Positions 1-9,054 of a stretch of DNA of 64,000 nt are shown in pieces. The stretch lies in NCBI GenBank assembly GCA_946965045.2, contig OX337228.1, forward strand, positions 5,332,001-5,396,000, in the 5' to 3' direction. Source of the stretch: Epithemia pelagica (lineage: Eukaryota > Bacillariophyta > Bacillariophyceae > Surirellales > Surirellaceae). The position numbers were made by a program, and so were the translations under genes. Every line of letters begins with the position of its first letter. Position 1 is the stretch's first letter. The notes under the pieces are model-generated. The model was given only the letters and a program-made list of their open reading frames with translations. It ran no database searches and was not told the DNA's origin.

Positions 1-982
1 CGCCCTTTTCGATCGGCTTGATTGCCTTGACTAGAAGATTTGGCATGATTCTCACGTTGTAATGATCATCCGATTCATCCGGTGGATTGTCTGTACCGTA
101 CCGATGGTGTAGGTGGTCGTTGATTAAGTGCAGCCCCATGCCGAAGTGATCGTCGTTGTCTGCTTGAAGCCTTCGATTGTCACGTCCGAACTGAATCGCG
201 TACTCGTTGGGTACAACTGTCCGAGACGTGACGTCGTTTCCCGTGTACGCACCAATCACTTCACCATCTTTGATTGTCCGAACTGCAAAAACGCCAAACC
301 CGGCGCCTGGGAGTTTTGACTCCTTCACCTCAAACAGAAGCACTTTTCCAAGGTAGATCTTGACTACCGGATTGTTCGCAAATGTGTAACCGACATGCTT
401 GCCGATCGGGAAGGTATGTTTTCTGTTCTTCTTGACAGGGAGACTCATTCCACTCGAAAGTGGCACAATCTTCCCCTTTTGCAAGCCAGAACCGGGCTTC
501 CGAATTGGAGCTTCTTGGACCGAAAAAGTGGCCAAAATCTTCCGTGAGACATACTCTCCCATAGCACAGGCAAGTACAGCACTGTCTTTGATCTTGGAGA
601 GCGTCTTGAGGCCTTCGGTGAAAGTCCTGATTGGATCCCGTCCAGAACGAGAAGGGAGTTTCTCCACTTCCTCGATGCCTTTCTTGTAGTCCGCTGTGCG
701 CGTATCGATGAGGAGCTGCCGCATTTGAGTTTCCGAATACTGTTTGCTGTGGTCCTTCTCTGGATGGCCACGCCGAACATCTGCAAGCTTTTTATCCTTC
801 ACTTTGGCAAAGTCTTGATCCGAAAGAAACCGATGGTGCTTTGTTGTTGTCGCTTCGTCTGTTGCTGCTGCTTCGGGTGCTGCGGCTGCTGCTGCTTCGG
901 GCGCCGCTGCTGCTTTGGCTGACTGCTCTTCCGCTGCATCTATTGCAAGTATAAGAGCGTCAAGATTTCCTTTGTCACTCAT
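1..982 (-). CDS. SET-domain-like protein, 5' part (cut by the window edge)
   Basis: The minus frame is open from an ATG at 982 to the left edge, giving 327 residues without a stop; the C-terminus is missing. Residues 20-45 are Ala/Glu-rich low complexity, followed by a charged helical region to about 150. From about residue 218 it resembles the start of a SET domain: a Gly-rich turn leading into GVFAVRTIKDGEVIGAYTG (residues 230-248), then a stretch ending in NVR and AIKPIEKG, where SET proteins place their second conserved block. SET domains usually transfer methyl groups from SAM to lysines of histones or other proteins. The catalytic Tyr and the post-SET region would lie outside the window, so activity is unproven. 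It is the next gene after a transposase-like gene on the same strand. The frame is sure; the family call is moderately sure. Confidence 0.6.
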   Translation of the reverse strand, partial: MSDKGNLDALILAIDAAEEQSAKAAAAPEAAAAAAPEAAATDEATTTKHHRFLSDQDFAKVKDKKLADVRRGHPEKDHSKQYSETQMRQLLIDTRTADYKKGIEEVEKLPSRSGRDPIRTFTEGLKTLSKIKDSAVLACAMGEYVSRKILATFSVQEAPIRKPGSGLQKGKIVPLSSGMSLPVKKNRKHTFPIGKHVGYTFANNPVVKIYLGKVLLFEVKESKLPGAGFGVFAVRTIKDGEVIGAYTGNDVTSRTVVPNEYAIQFGRDNRRLQADNDDHFGMGLHLINDHLHHRYGTDNPPDESDDHYNVRIMPNLLVKAIKPIEKG

Positions 983-1454
983 GCTGTCTCGTTTTTGAGC
1001 GCCTGCTTTTTAATACTGTTTCTTAGGGCTTGGTTTCCCCATGGTCGAAACGCAAAAACTCGAAACACGAAACACAAGAAACACGAAACGCAGCATTCTC
1101 CTCAGCCCTCAGCTCACATTCCAAAAAAAAAATCTTGAGCTCACATACTAAAAAACGGTGAAGTTTTGGTATGTGGGCTGAGTTACTTAAGGATTTGCGT
1201 GCCAGTTTTGCGATGCGTGCGCGTTTTCGGAGAGGGAGGCGTGTTTCGCGCGAGGTCTGCTCCGAAAATCGTCCATTTTCTCGCTCTCTCACATTTTCGA
1301 GGTACTTACAAACTGATAATCCAACACGCAACACGAGCACGCAACACGGAAGTGATCATTGATACCAATAACTGACAAGAAATACATTCAATAAAATGGA
1401 TTGCTGTTATAAATAGTTAAGTTACATGCATTTTGATGATAAATGGAGATTAGA
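983..1454. other. Intergenic, AT-rich, with a small hairpin
   Basis: No gene is seen. It holds many short CGAAACAC/CGCAACAC-like repeats (about 1048-1095 and 1321-1350), an A-run at 1123-1132, and an imperfect inverted repeat around 1143-1176 (CACATACTAAAAAAC pairing with GTTTTGGTATGTG). This is the 3' side of the transposase-like gene and the promoter side of the SET-like gene. Confidence 0.5.
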
Positions 1455-4400
1455 TCAGGTTTCTACTGCACCAGATCCTTGCGTTTCTCTCCAGAGACGT
1501 GAGATGAAGCCATGATCTTGGTCGAAGGCGGATCGGTGACACTTGATTGCTTTTGACATCTTTTCAATTTCGGCATACGAGAGGCCCGCAGCTGCATAGT
1601 CTCTGTTGTTGGAATTTTGATTGTATAACAAGTACGCGAGCATATAGCGACGTGCCTTTGCTGACATTTTCCGCATGATTTCGGGTGTTGTTTTCTTCAG
1701 GCTCGCTGTCAAACATCGTAAAAAGGCAGCTTTGTCTTTCTTCTCATTCAGTGAGAAAGCACGAAAGACTTTTTTTGAGTAACCCCAGCCATACTCGATC
1801 CCCTCACCGGCCATTTCACAGTGATACTTGGTCGATACGAGAATCTCGATCCTGCAACGATGTCGTTCAGACAAGTCTTCCGCCAGCTTCTCCATTGCAG
1901 ATTTTTCGTTCTTGAAATCGGAGCATTCGCTCATCAGATGAACCATAGAGTACTTTTTGTAGTCCGCCTGATAGGCTTCTTTCACAGTCTTCTTATCCGC
2001 TTCCAACCATGCATCTCTGGTTGTCTTGACGTACTTGATCATGTTGTTAGGGTCTATCCACCCCCGCTCCCATAACACTTGAAAGAGCCCTTTTGCAGCA
2101 TTCATCCAGCCTTCCTCGATCACATCATCTTCAATCACCGTTGCAATGTTGGAGCGTTTACAAAGGTCCTGTAGTTCACCAGCATTTTTCGATTGAAATG
2201 AACGTTGTATTCCAGGTCCCATGACCCGGACAAGTTTTGCCATGAGCTCCTTCTTTGTGAGGTTGCGCTTTTTCTTTCTACCAGTTCGGTGTGTATTCTT
2301 CGATGCGACACGCTGCGCGTCATTGAGACGATGGCCTTTTTTAGCAACTGGACCACGATCGTTCTCCTGATAGACGAGGTGTTGTACGTCACCAACTCGT
2401 AGTTTGTCGTCATGGTTGTACGGGCCAAGGCAAGCTTGATCAATAATTTGTGTGTCCCGCATGCTGGGAACAGCTCCTCCCCAGTCGTTATTCATGTTCA
2501 GAGCATTTAACCCATCGGATTGTTGTTTTCCATGACCACTGCTTTGGTCGAACAAAAAGACAAAGTCATGGGCGGGGAACATGACCACGAGGCAATCGAC
2601 AATATCCTCCAACTGCAAGGCCATGTATTCATAATTCCAATATCCCTCTTTATCTGCTCCGTATTCAAAAAAGCGAGTGAACGGTTGGGCATTGGTAATT
2701 CGAGTCTTGGCAGTGTGACCATTGAGGTTCACTGCAGCCTCGGTAGAGACGTATTTGTTGTGTGTCGCATGTAGACGGAGTTCATTAATCCGAAATAGAC
2801 TCGCAGCAAGCAACGGGTTTCCGTTCATAAGGAAGCCCCATGATCGGCTTACAAAAGCGCTGATCATCATCCCATGTCCATCATCCTTTGGCAGCATTTT
2901 AGTTGCGCCATCTTTAGTGTACCATGCCTTAGACGAGAAGGAAAACTGCTTGTAGATCGATTCGTCCTGGCCGATGAGGATGACAGGTTTGCGGTCGGAG
3001 GGAAACCTGTGTGACAAGTTTCCATTGTGAATTGTGTTTTCTGGTTTGATGTACCGTTCAAATTCGCTTGGGAAGGCATCAACATGGTACTCCCGCATCT
3101 GCTTGCCTGTTGTTACATCAGTGTACTCAAATACAAAGCTGTTTGGCAAGAGCTTCTCCTTGCCCGCATTCCCTTCGTTTTCAAGTTTGATTGCATCCTC
3201 GGTAGGGAGCTGCACCCACCGATACGACAGCTCTTCCCACTTAAAGTACTTCTTGACAAAAGCAGCTCTGTGGGCAACATTCTCAGCATTTTCGTGTCGA
3301 TCAGTGAAGTATGTTTTCGTGTGTTCCTTGAACACAAACCCTGCAGCAGCAATACATCGCCACGCTGTGCTTTGCGAAATGGTGGAAAGCTTCATCGATG
3401 CCAAGAAGGCCTCGTACGATACTGGCGTTGCATTCGTATCCATGCACTCTTGTACGATCATGGTATGCATATCCGGAAGCAATGTTGTCCTCAGGTACAT
3501 TAGAGCAGACTCTGTTGTAAGAGTGCTCAGGTTTTCCTTTGCCCAGCATTCAAACTTTACCTTTGCTTCAGGTATGTGAACGAATAAGACGGGCGATGGC
3601 TCTTTCCCAATATGAACGTGGTAGTTGGGATGAGGGAAACTGTCGTTTTCCCGAAAGTACCTGTGAAAACGAGCAATGGTCTTGGGATGTTTTTTTACTT
3701 TTTCACCATAAATCTGTTCCATTTTGCTAATGGCTTCGCTTATGCAGTTCAGCCATGTACGACCGTGTGGCATATCAAGCAACGCTATCTTATAAGAAAG
3801 TTGTAAATACGTTGCCTTGAGCAGTACCCTCTGTTGCTGTTCCTGGTTGAGGGGGAAGATGTCTCCCTTGTTAACCACATTCGGAAGTGCCTCCACGTTG
3901 GAAATGGCCCTTTCAAGGGTTTCTATCCATCGCTCAAGATTTCGTTTTGACGATCCTGGAGAATCGCATTTGCCGGCAAAGAGCCTACGGTTCCTTGGCT
4001 CATCAAAACAGGCGCTTTCCATTTGTTGCGATAGACCTTGGATCATCTCACTCTCGAAAACTGAAAAACCAATCGGCAAACTCTGTGGATGGTCATGGCC
4101 GATTTTGTCTGTGGCCAATTCAGGATGTTGGATTGCTCCAACAAGCACCTGATTTGTGTTGTCGTGAGGTGGTGACGTTTGCATTTCGGTAGGGCTGTCT
4201 CCAATTTGTGGCGGTTGACCATGTTGCTGCGTTGCAGTGCTCTTGATTGCTGGTGGAGTTGAAGTGTTTCTTGCTTGCTTGGATGTATTTAGCGTGCCTT
4301 CACGCAACCCTGGTGACTCTTCGTTCCTTCGCTTCGTTGGCTTCGCTCGTCCCGACCGCCGAATCGTGTTCGTTTCTGCAGCCTCCAGCCATTCTTGATG

Positions 4401-4799
4401 ATCGTCCAACATCACTGGCCCTGTTGTTGTGTCGGAGCTTACATAAAAGAATGTGTATCTTTTATTGTGGATTGTGACTTTGTGGCGGTACCAGCCAAAC
4501 TTGTTTGATTCCGACACCTTAGTTTCGAAACAGAGTTTAAGAACAACATCTTTAGTCAAAACAAGATTCAGTCTGAATGTCGACAGTCCTGGCAGCCAAG
4601 TGTGCATGAAGTTCACAATCTGGGTGTCTTGGATCCACTTGTTGCAGAACCCAAACGAGGATGGGGAGCATTGCGTCTTAAAGACGTCAAGAATCTCTTG
4701 TGCCGATAAACTTCGTTCCATCCGAGACTGTGTTGCGTGGGATGAGTCGGATGATCGCGTCATTGAGTATGATGCCAACCGCCTACCTTGTAGCGCCAT
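1455..4799 (-). CDS. DDE-superfamily transposase-like protein, 1114 residues
   Basis: One uninterrupted frame with an ATG start. The C-terminal half has a DDE-type arrangement: D612 in IGQDESIYKQF, D751 in FVFLFDQSSGHGKQQSDGLNALNMN-type context, and E911 in VLWERGW. The second block (F-D-Q-S-x-x-H, then D-A/G-L-x-x-x-x-M-N and a G-G shortly after) and the third (L-x-E-R-G-W) match a large group of transposase-like proteins I know mainly from fungal and protist genomes, where they are annotated as DDE-1 or DDE superfamily endonuclease. The N-terminal 450 residues are polar with a basic segment near 140-165 and may bind DNA. I found no terminal inverted repeats or target duplication around it, so it may be an intact element with unseen ends or a gene derived from one. 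The ATG sits beside a 20-bp inverted repeat. Confidence 0.7.
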   Translation of the reverse strand: MALQGRRLASYSMTRSSDSSHATQSRMERSLSAQEILDVFKTQCSPSSFGFCNKWIQDTQIVNFMHTWLPGLSTFRLNLVLTKDVVLKLCFETKVSESNKFGWYRHKVTIHNKRYTFFYVSSDTTTGPVMLDDHQEWLEAAETNTIRRSGRAKPTKRRNEESPGLREGTLNTSKQARNTSTPPAIKSTATQQHGQPPQIGDSPTEMQTSPPHDNTNQVLVGAIQHPELATDKIGHDHPQSLPIGFSVFESEMIQGLSQQMESACFDEPRNRRLFAGKCDSPGSSKRNLERWIETLERAISNVEALPNVVNKGDIFPLNQEQQQRVLLKATYLQLSYKIALLDMPHGRTWLNCISEAISKMEQIYGEKVKKHPKTIARFHRYFRENDSFPHPNYHVHIGKEPSPVLFVHIPEAKVKFECWAKENLSTLTTESALMYLRTTLLPDMHTMIVQECMDTNATPVSYEAFLASMKLSTISQSTAWRCIAAAGFVFKEHTKTYFTDRHENAENVAHRAAFVKKYFKWEELSYRWVQLPTEDAIKLENEGNAGKEKLLPNSFVFEYTDVTTGKQMREYHVDAFPSEFERYIKPENTIHNGNLSHRFPSDRKPVILIGQDESIYKQFSFSSKAWYTKDGATKMLPKDDGHGMMISAFVSRSWGFLMNGNPLLAASLFRINELRLHATHNKYVSTEAAVNLNGHTAKTRITNAQPFTRFFEYGADKEGYWNYEYMALQLEDIVDCLVVMFPAHDFVFLFDQSSGHGKQQSDGLNALNMNNDWGGAVPSMRDTQIIDQACLGPYNHDDKLRVGDVQHLVYQENDRGPVAKKGHRLNDAQRVASKNTHRTGRKKKRNLTKKELMAKLVRVMGPGIQRSFQSKNAGELQDLCKRSNIATVIEDDVIEEGWMNAAKGLFQVLWERGWIDPNNMIKYVKTTRDAWLEADKKTVKEAYQADYKKYSMVHLMSECSDFKNEKSAMEKLAEDLSERHRCRIEILVSTKYHCEMAGEGIEYGWGYSKKVFRAFSLNEKKDKAAFLRCLTASLKKTTPEIMRKMSAKARRYMLAYLLYNQNSNNRDYAAAGLSYAEIEKMSKAIKCHRSAFDQDHGFISRLWRETQGSGAVET

Positions 4800-4863
4800 T
4801 GAGGGTGGTTCAAGTAAACCCTAAAGCATCCGGATGCAGCTCGGCTACAAGGTAGGCGGTTGG
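4775..4863. repeat. Perfect 20-bp inverted repeat around the transposase start codon
   Basis: Arms at 4775-4794 and 4844-4863 are exact reverse complements (CCAACCGCCTACCTTGTAGC) with a 49-base loop. The start codon of the minus-strand gene (4797-4799) lies in the loop, 2 bases before the inner arm, so the arm codes for residues 2 to 9. In the mRNA this would form a 20-bp stem whose 3' arm starts just after the AUG. It could be an end of a transposon, a regulatory hairpin or a source of double-stranded RNA. Confidence 0.85.
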
Positions 4864-5463
4864 GATGGCCCTTCACCATGGTCGTTAGACAACAACCGTT
4901 TTTTCATCATTTTCGACGGAATTCTAGCGTTCGGAAGCTGTCACACATCACGGTACGAGTAAAAAATTTATTATTCAGACACTGGGTTGTCACGAGTCGG
5001 ACACTTTCATTCACTAGTCAGGCCAAACGCTATTGAGGATTATATTTTATGTTACTAAATCTACGAGGGGTCTACGTCAGGAACATACTCCCTGAACTCA
5101 GCTTGTACTGAGAACATAATAGTGTGACCCTACCAACACCAACACCAACACCGGCGGTCCCAGCAACTCGTCAAGGTCAACCGACAAAAAATAAGATCAC
5201 TACTAGTAATGACAACTGACACGTCTACCTGACCTATCCGTACCTACCTACTAGGAGTAGGTACTCCTAGGTAGTAGCGCAATTCAATAATCCTTCCACT
5301 GGAAACAGAAATGATTACTGATTTCTCCATGGATGAAATACAGCATTCTTGACAGCTAGTAAGGTCTCATCAATCTGCAGATATCATCGCTTTCTTTCCG
5401 TCTTGAAGGCGCGATCGGTGTCACGCAACTAGGAGTATGCAAGTTAGAAATGTGTAATAATGA
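4864..5463. other. Intergenic, about 600 bp
   Basis: No gene is seen. It contains three CCAACA units near 5129-5146 and a palindromic patch at 5241-5277 made of TACCTACTAGGAGTA facing TACTCCTAGGTAGTA. A third copy of the 8-mer TAGGAGTA is at 5430-5437, close to the 3' end of the eS8 gene. The same 8-mer recurs in other intergenic stretches of this window. Confidence 0.5.
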
Positions 5464-6081
5464 TTATTTCTTGGCCATCATCTTTTGGTAGAAGGCCAAT
5501 TCAGGGCCTTCAAGGATATATCCATCGCAGCGGCCGGTCTGTCCAGGTCTACTGGTGATTTTGGCATACAATCGACCAGCGGAAAATTGAACATCCAAGG
5601 CATTCTCGAGAGTCCTGTTCGCTTGACGCCCTTTAAGCTTTTTCTGGACCATAGCAGACTTGTCACTCATATCCACCGATGGTTGCTCTCGTTCGGCTCC
5701 CGCTGGTTTCTTGAGACCAATCTTGACACCATAGTGAGCTTCGTACCAAGTCTTGAATGGATGCGCATCGATCAGAACGATTCCACCTTTCACTAGGGTC
5801 TTCGTACGAACCAACTCGTTGTTCGAAGCATTGTAAGTAACGTCCAATACACGTACTTTGCGTGTGCAGACTTCAGTTCCCCAGGAGAAGTTCCCAGATT
5901 CGAGCTTCAAAGCTCTGAATTTTGTGTTGCCTCCACGGCCTCTCACATGATGAATTCGAGGTTCTCCAATCTTGGTCATGCTGGCTGGACGTCCCAACTC
6001 AAACTTGCGCTTCTTACGGAACTTGGCACGACGGCCTCCTGTTTCACGACGCTTGTGGCGTCCCTCTCGTGTGATACCCAT
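5464..6081 (-). CDS. RPS8: 40S ribosomal protein eS8
   Basis: 205 residues, close to the usual 205-210 of eukaryotic eS8. The N-terminus [20 protein letters not shown] and the following K-rich stretch with [12 protein letters not shown] match eS8 (animal form MGISRD-x-HKRRKTGGKR). Later family marks are [17 protein letters not shown] and the [12 protein letters not shown] block; the C-terminus ends in FYQKMMAKK. An in-frame ATG five codons upstream (6094-6096) is less likely, because eS8 always begins at the MGI Met, which removes nothing conserved. It binds 18S rRNA in the small subunit. No intron is visible. It is divergent from eIF1A across a 354-bp gap, so two translation genes may share a promoter region. 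Confidence 0.95.
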   Translation of the reverse strand: MGITREGRHKRRETGGRRAKFRKKRKFELGRPASMTKIGEPRIHHVRGRGGNTKFRALKLESGNFSWGTEVCTRKVRVLDVTYNASNNELVRTKTLVKGGIVLIDAHPFKTWYEAHYGVKIGLKKPAGAEREQPSVDMSDKSAMVQKKLKGRQANRTLENALDVQFSAGRLYAKITSRPGQTGRCDGYILEGPELAFYQKMMAKK

Positions 6082-6435
6082 TGTCCGGCTGTCCAATCAA
6101 GCAACGTCGTAATGGTACCACGGTGTGAGAATAACGTAGCGAACTGAAAGGTCAAGAGATTTTAGTTTGGTGGTAAGAGGTAATTATGTATCCTTCATGT
6201 GGTCAGTAGACGAATGACTGCTGAACGTGGTGTACGAGTATAGCATGATAATGTACTTTGTGTCCACAAAGCAGGCCGCCCAAAGTTCAGACACGCACTG
6301 TCCACGAAAGAAACTAAGGAAAAACCCATCGAATACCCTCAACTGAAGTCTAAGCCTTTGTCATCTTTCAAGGAAACACAAAAGGACTTGACATCACCGC
6401 AGAGACAGATAATCTAACAACTAGTTGACGAAAGT
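6082..6435. promoter_or_regulatory. Divergent intergenic region between eS8 and eIF1A
   Basis: 354 bp separate the start codons of two highly expressed translation genes on opposite strands, so both promoters and 5' UTRs must lie here. No TATA box or known motif is convincing by eye. Confidence 0.5.
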
Positions 6436-7049
6436 ATGCCGAAACCAAAAGGTATGTCTGAAGGAAAATTTATTAAAGAACATGAACCATTGCCAAGTCT
6501 AATTATATTGTACTTCGTGTCTCAGGAAAAGGAGGCAAGAATAGACGGCGGGGTAAGGGAGATGGAGAGGAGAGCAAACGTGAGCTTGAATTCAAAGAAG
6601 ACGGTGCGTAAATAATGAAGTTCAATCTGTGGTTCGGTATATTGGCGGGCGATCTGATGGATACATGGATTCTTTTCTCTCTGGGATGATTTCCACGGAT
6701 TCAACACTTTTTGACATTAGGTCAGGAATATGCACAGGTTGTCAAGATGCTCGGAAATGGTCGATGCGAATGTTTTTGTTTTGACGGTGTGACGAGATTG
6801 GGGCACATTCGTGGGAAAATGCGAAAGAAGGTCTGGATCACAGCAGGTGATATTGTATTGGTAGCAAAGCGAGACTTTCAAGATGAAAAAGTGGACATTG
6901 TTCATAAATACACGGCTGATGAGGCACGAAATCTGAAGCAGTATGGAGAATTACCGGAAACCGCCCGTATCAATGAAACTGCTGTCGATATGGCCATGGC
7001 TGGGGATGATAATGACGATGACATTGGTATTGACTTCGACGATATCTAA
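6436..7049 (+). CDS. EIF1AX: Translation initiation factor eIF1A, three exons
   Basis: Exons are 6436-6451, 6526-6603 and 6721-7049, with introns starting GTATGT and GTGCGT and ending CAG and TAG. The 423 nt give 140 residues. Exon 1 codes only for MPKPK and one base; exon 2 for the basic tail [20 protein letters not shown]; exon 3 for the OB fold with [41 protein letters not shown] and the acidic end [11 protein letters not shown]. This order and length match eukaryotic eIF1A, which binds the 40S A site, helps scanning and start-codon choice, and contacts eIF5B through its acidic C-terminus. Taking only the long exon would lose the basic N-terminal tail that favours scanning. The symbol is that of the animal gene. 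Confidence 0.95.
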
Positions 7050-7756
7050 TCAAAGACGGAAACTGTACACACAATTCAACCCCCAACGATCTGGACGAGA
7101 GCCCTCTGTAAAGTTTTGCTTCATGAAATGAGGAGGCCATATGATTGCAGTAAGTTGGCCACAAGAGCTCGTTGTTGGACCCTCATTTTAGAGTGGGACG
7201 AGCAATCCACGCATAATGACGTTCGGATGCATTATTTTTATGAGTTTTTCTAGAGTAGTTGTCTTCGTGAATGGGTTTGTTTCGTTCAGCTTTCCAATGC
7301 ACCGGATGTTTTTATTTTTTTTTGATGGGATAGGGGAGCTAGGGCTTTCGGCCGTCGAATCAAGTCTTGTGGAGCTACCGTACGGTACCTAGTCATTCCC
7401 TCGTAGTCTGGCTCTAGAGGATAGGAATAAGCTACGCCGCTAGAGAGGAAGAGGAAAGCAATGCTGAGTGTCACTACACGTGTTGCATGTTGCCGCAAGT
7501 GAGTAAGCGACCACAGCCAAGTACAGACGTGTCGCAGTTGACGAGGTGTATCTTTGTGAACAAGAGTTCAAGACGATACAACCAAGAGCGCCTGACCTGA
7601 TAAGATTATAATGTGATGCTCACTGTCTAGGTTCGTCTATGCTGAGGATTTGCGTTCTCCTTGCCCTTCCCAGCGGTGCGCATGGCGCAAAGGAAAGATC
7701 CAATCCGATCCACCGGTAATAACACCTACTCGTAATCAACAGCGGCAAAAATAACC
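7050..7756. other. Intergenic, about 700 bp
   Basis: It holds the eIF1A 3' UTR and the promoter of the next gene. A minus-strand frame near 7286-7560 has a hydrophobic, signal-like stretch but no ATG, so I do not call a gene. Confidence 0.4.
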
Positions 7757-8449
7757 ATGAAGTTTTTCACAGCCTCCGTCCTTGTTTTGATTTCGTCGGC
7801 GAATGCCTTTGTTCCTGTGGCGCTGCGCTCACAAGGAACGCGCATGTTCATGAGCGAGGAGTCTGAAGCTCCTGCTCCAGCACCGGCCGCTCCACCAGCC
7901 GAAGCAGGGGCCCTCGTCCCCATCAAAGAGGAAACAGTAGAGTTCACGGCCGGACTTGTCACTGGTGCTGTTGGTCTGATCCTTGGAGGACCCGTACTTG
8001 GTGCCGCTGCTGCTGCGGCTGGTAACTACGCCTCAAAGTCTGAAGGCGATGTTGGCACTGTTGTCAAGTCTGTCGCCAAAACCAGCATTGAGGTGTTCAA
8101 CTACCTCGCCGCCCTTGACTCCAAATACGACGCCTTGGGCAAGGCTAAGGCCTCCCTTAATGACGCTCTCACCAAGCTTAAGAGCCAACCAAATGTTGAC
8201 CCTGAAACAGTCAGCAAGGTTGAGAAAGCCATTGACAGCACCCAAAAGAAGGTTTCTGAGATCAATGACGAATACGATCTTGTAGGTGGAGGAATGACTG
8301 CTTTGGGTGTCGTTGGTGACCTCGTTGAGAAGGCCGTTAAAAAGGCAGGTGAGCTAAACGAAGAATACAAGCTTTCTGATAAGGCTGTCGTGTCGTTGAA
8401 GGGGGCCGTTGACAAGGCCAAGGAAGCCGCTGACAAGGCCCAGAAGTAA
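7757..8449 (+). CDS. Plastid-targeted alanine/lysine-rich helical protein
   Basis: 230 residues. The first 18 form a signal peptide and the cleavage context SSANAF-VP is the Phe motif of bipartite plastid targeting in diatoms, followed by a Ser/Arg stretch typical of a transit peptide. Residues 33-50 are Ala/Pro linker. Residues 60-95 form a glycine- and alanine-rich hydrophobic segment (GLVTGAVGLILGGPVLGAAAA) that could be a membrane hairpin or glycine zipper. The rest is Lys/Ala/Glu/Asp-rich amphipathic helix (coiled-coil-like), ending in KEAADKAQK, and resembles LEA-like or apolipoprotein-like helices. I do not recognise a named family. Plausible roles are thylakoid or envelope association, but that is inference. 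Confidence 0.75.
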   Translation: MKFFTASVLVLISSANAFVPVALRSQGTRMFMSEESEAPAPAPAAPPAEAGALVPIKEETVEFTAGLVTGAVGLILGGPVLGAAAAAAGNYASKSEGDVGTVVKSVAKTSIEVFNYLAALDSKYDALGKAKASLNDALTKLKSQPNVDPETVSKVEKAIDSTQKKVSEINDEYDLVGGGMTALGVVGDLVEKAVKKAGELNEEYKLSDKAVVSLKGAVDKAKEAADKAQK

Positions 8450-9054
8450 AGTGTTAGACTGTAACCCAGGGACTTCAAGGTTTGCCGACGATATGGTCGT
8501 TGACTCCAATTTGGAAACGGTTCAAATGAAGATTACTACTGGCAATGATACAGAGAACAGAATACTCTAGGTAGAATAAGTTTGGATCATCAATGTAGCA
8601 ATCATTTATACATTCGTTTTTTACTTCGCGAGAGAAAGGAGCCTGTGAGTAGTCGGCGTCTCCTTCCCCAACCTCAAGACTCGAGATGTTATACAGCTCA
8701 AGGCTTGTCCGGTGGTGTTAAAATTGTTGAATCTTAGCTCTCACTTGACATCTGTATCCAGGGAAGGAGGAATTGAACTAGTTGTATCTACGACAAAGAA
8801 TATAAGGCGTGGCATTCAACCGGATCAGTCGTTAGGAAGAGCAAAAGGAACTTTATGTGGCAGAAACCATGAAACGACAACAGATATTGATCAAAGGTCT
8901 GAAGCAGACTGGTCCTGGAACTCGAGGAGAGGTTGTGACGAGCGAGTGGTGAACAGCTTAACCAAAGCACCATATAACAGTGCACCTTTTACCATCGCGA
9001 AGTATCCATCTGTGAAGTCATGCAAAACAGAGGGACCGTGTAAGTTAGAGGATC
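8450..9054. other. Intergenic, about 600 bp
   Basis: It contains the 3' UTR of the plastid helical protein gene and the 3' flank of the convergent Tim17-like gene. A plus-strand frame at 8712-9203 overlaps the latter and has no recognisable protein features. Nothing else is seen. Confidence 0.4.

Noticed and set aside
6082-6096. eS8 start five codons upstream
   Set aside because: eS8 starts with MGI in all eukaryotes I know; the extra MDSRT has no counterpart.
7286-7498. Minus frame with a signal-like hydrophobic stretch
   Set aside because: It starts at TTG and the frame has no ATG back to the preceding stop; no splice-compatible first exon was seen.
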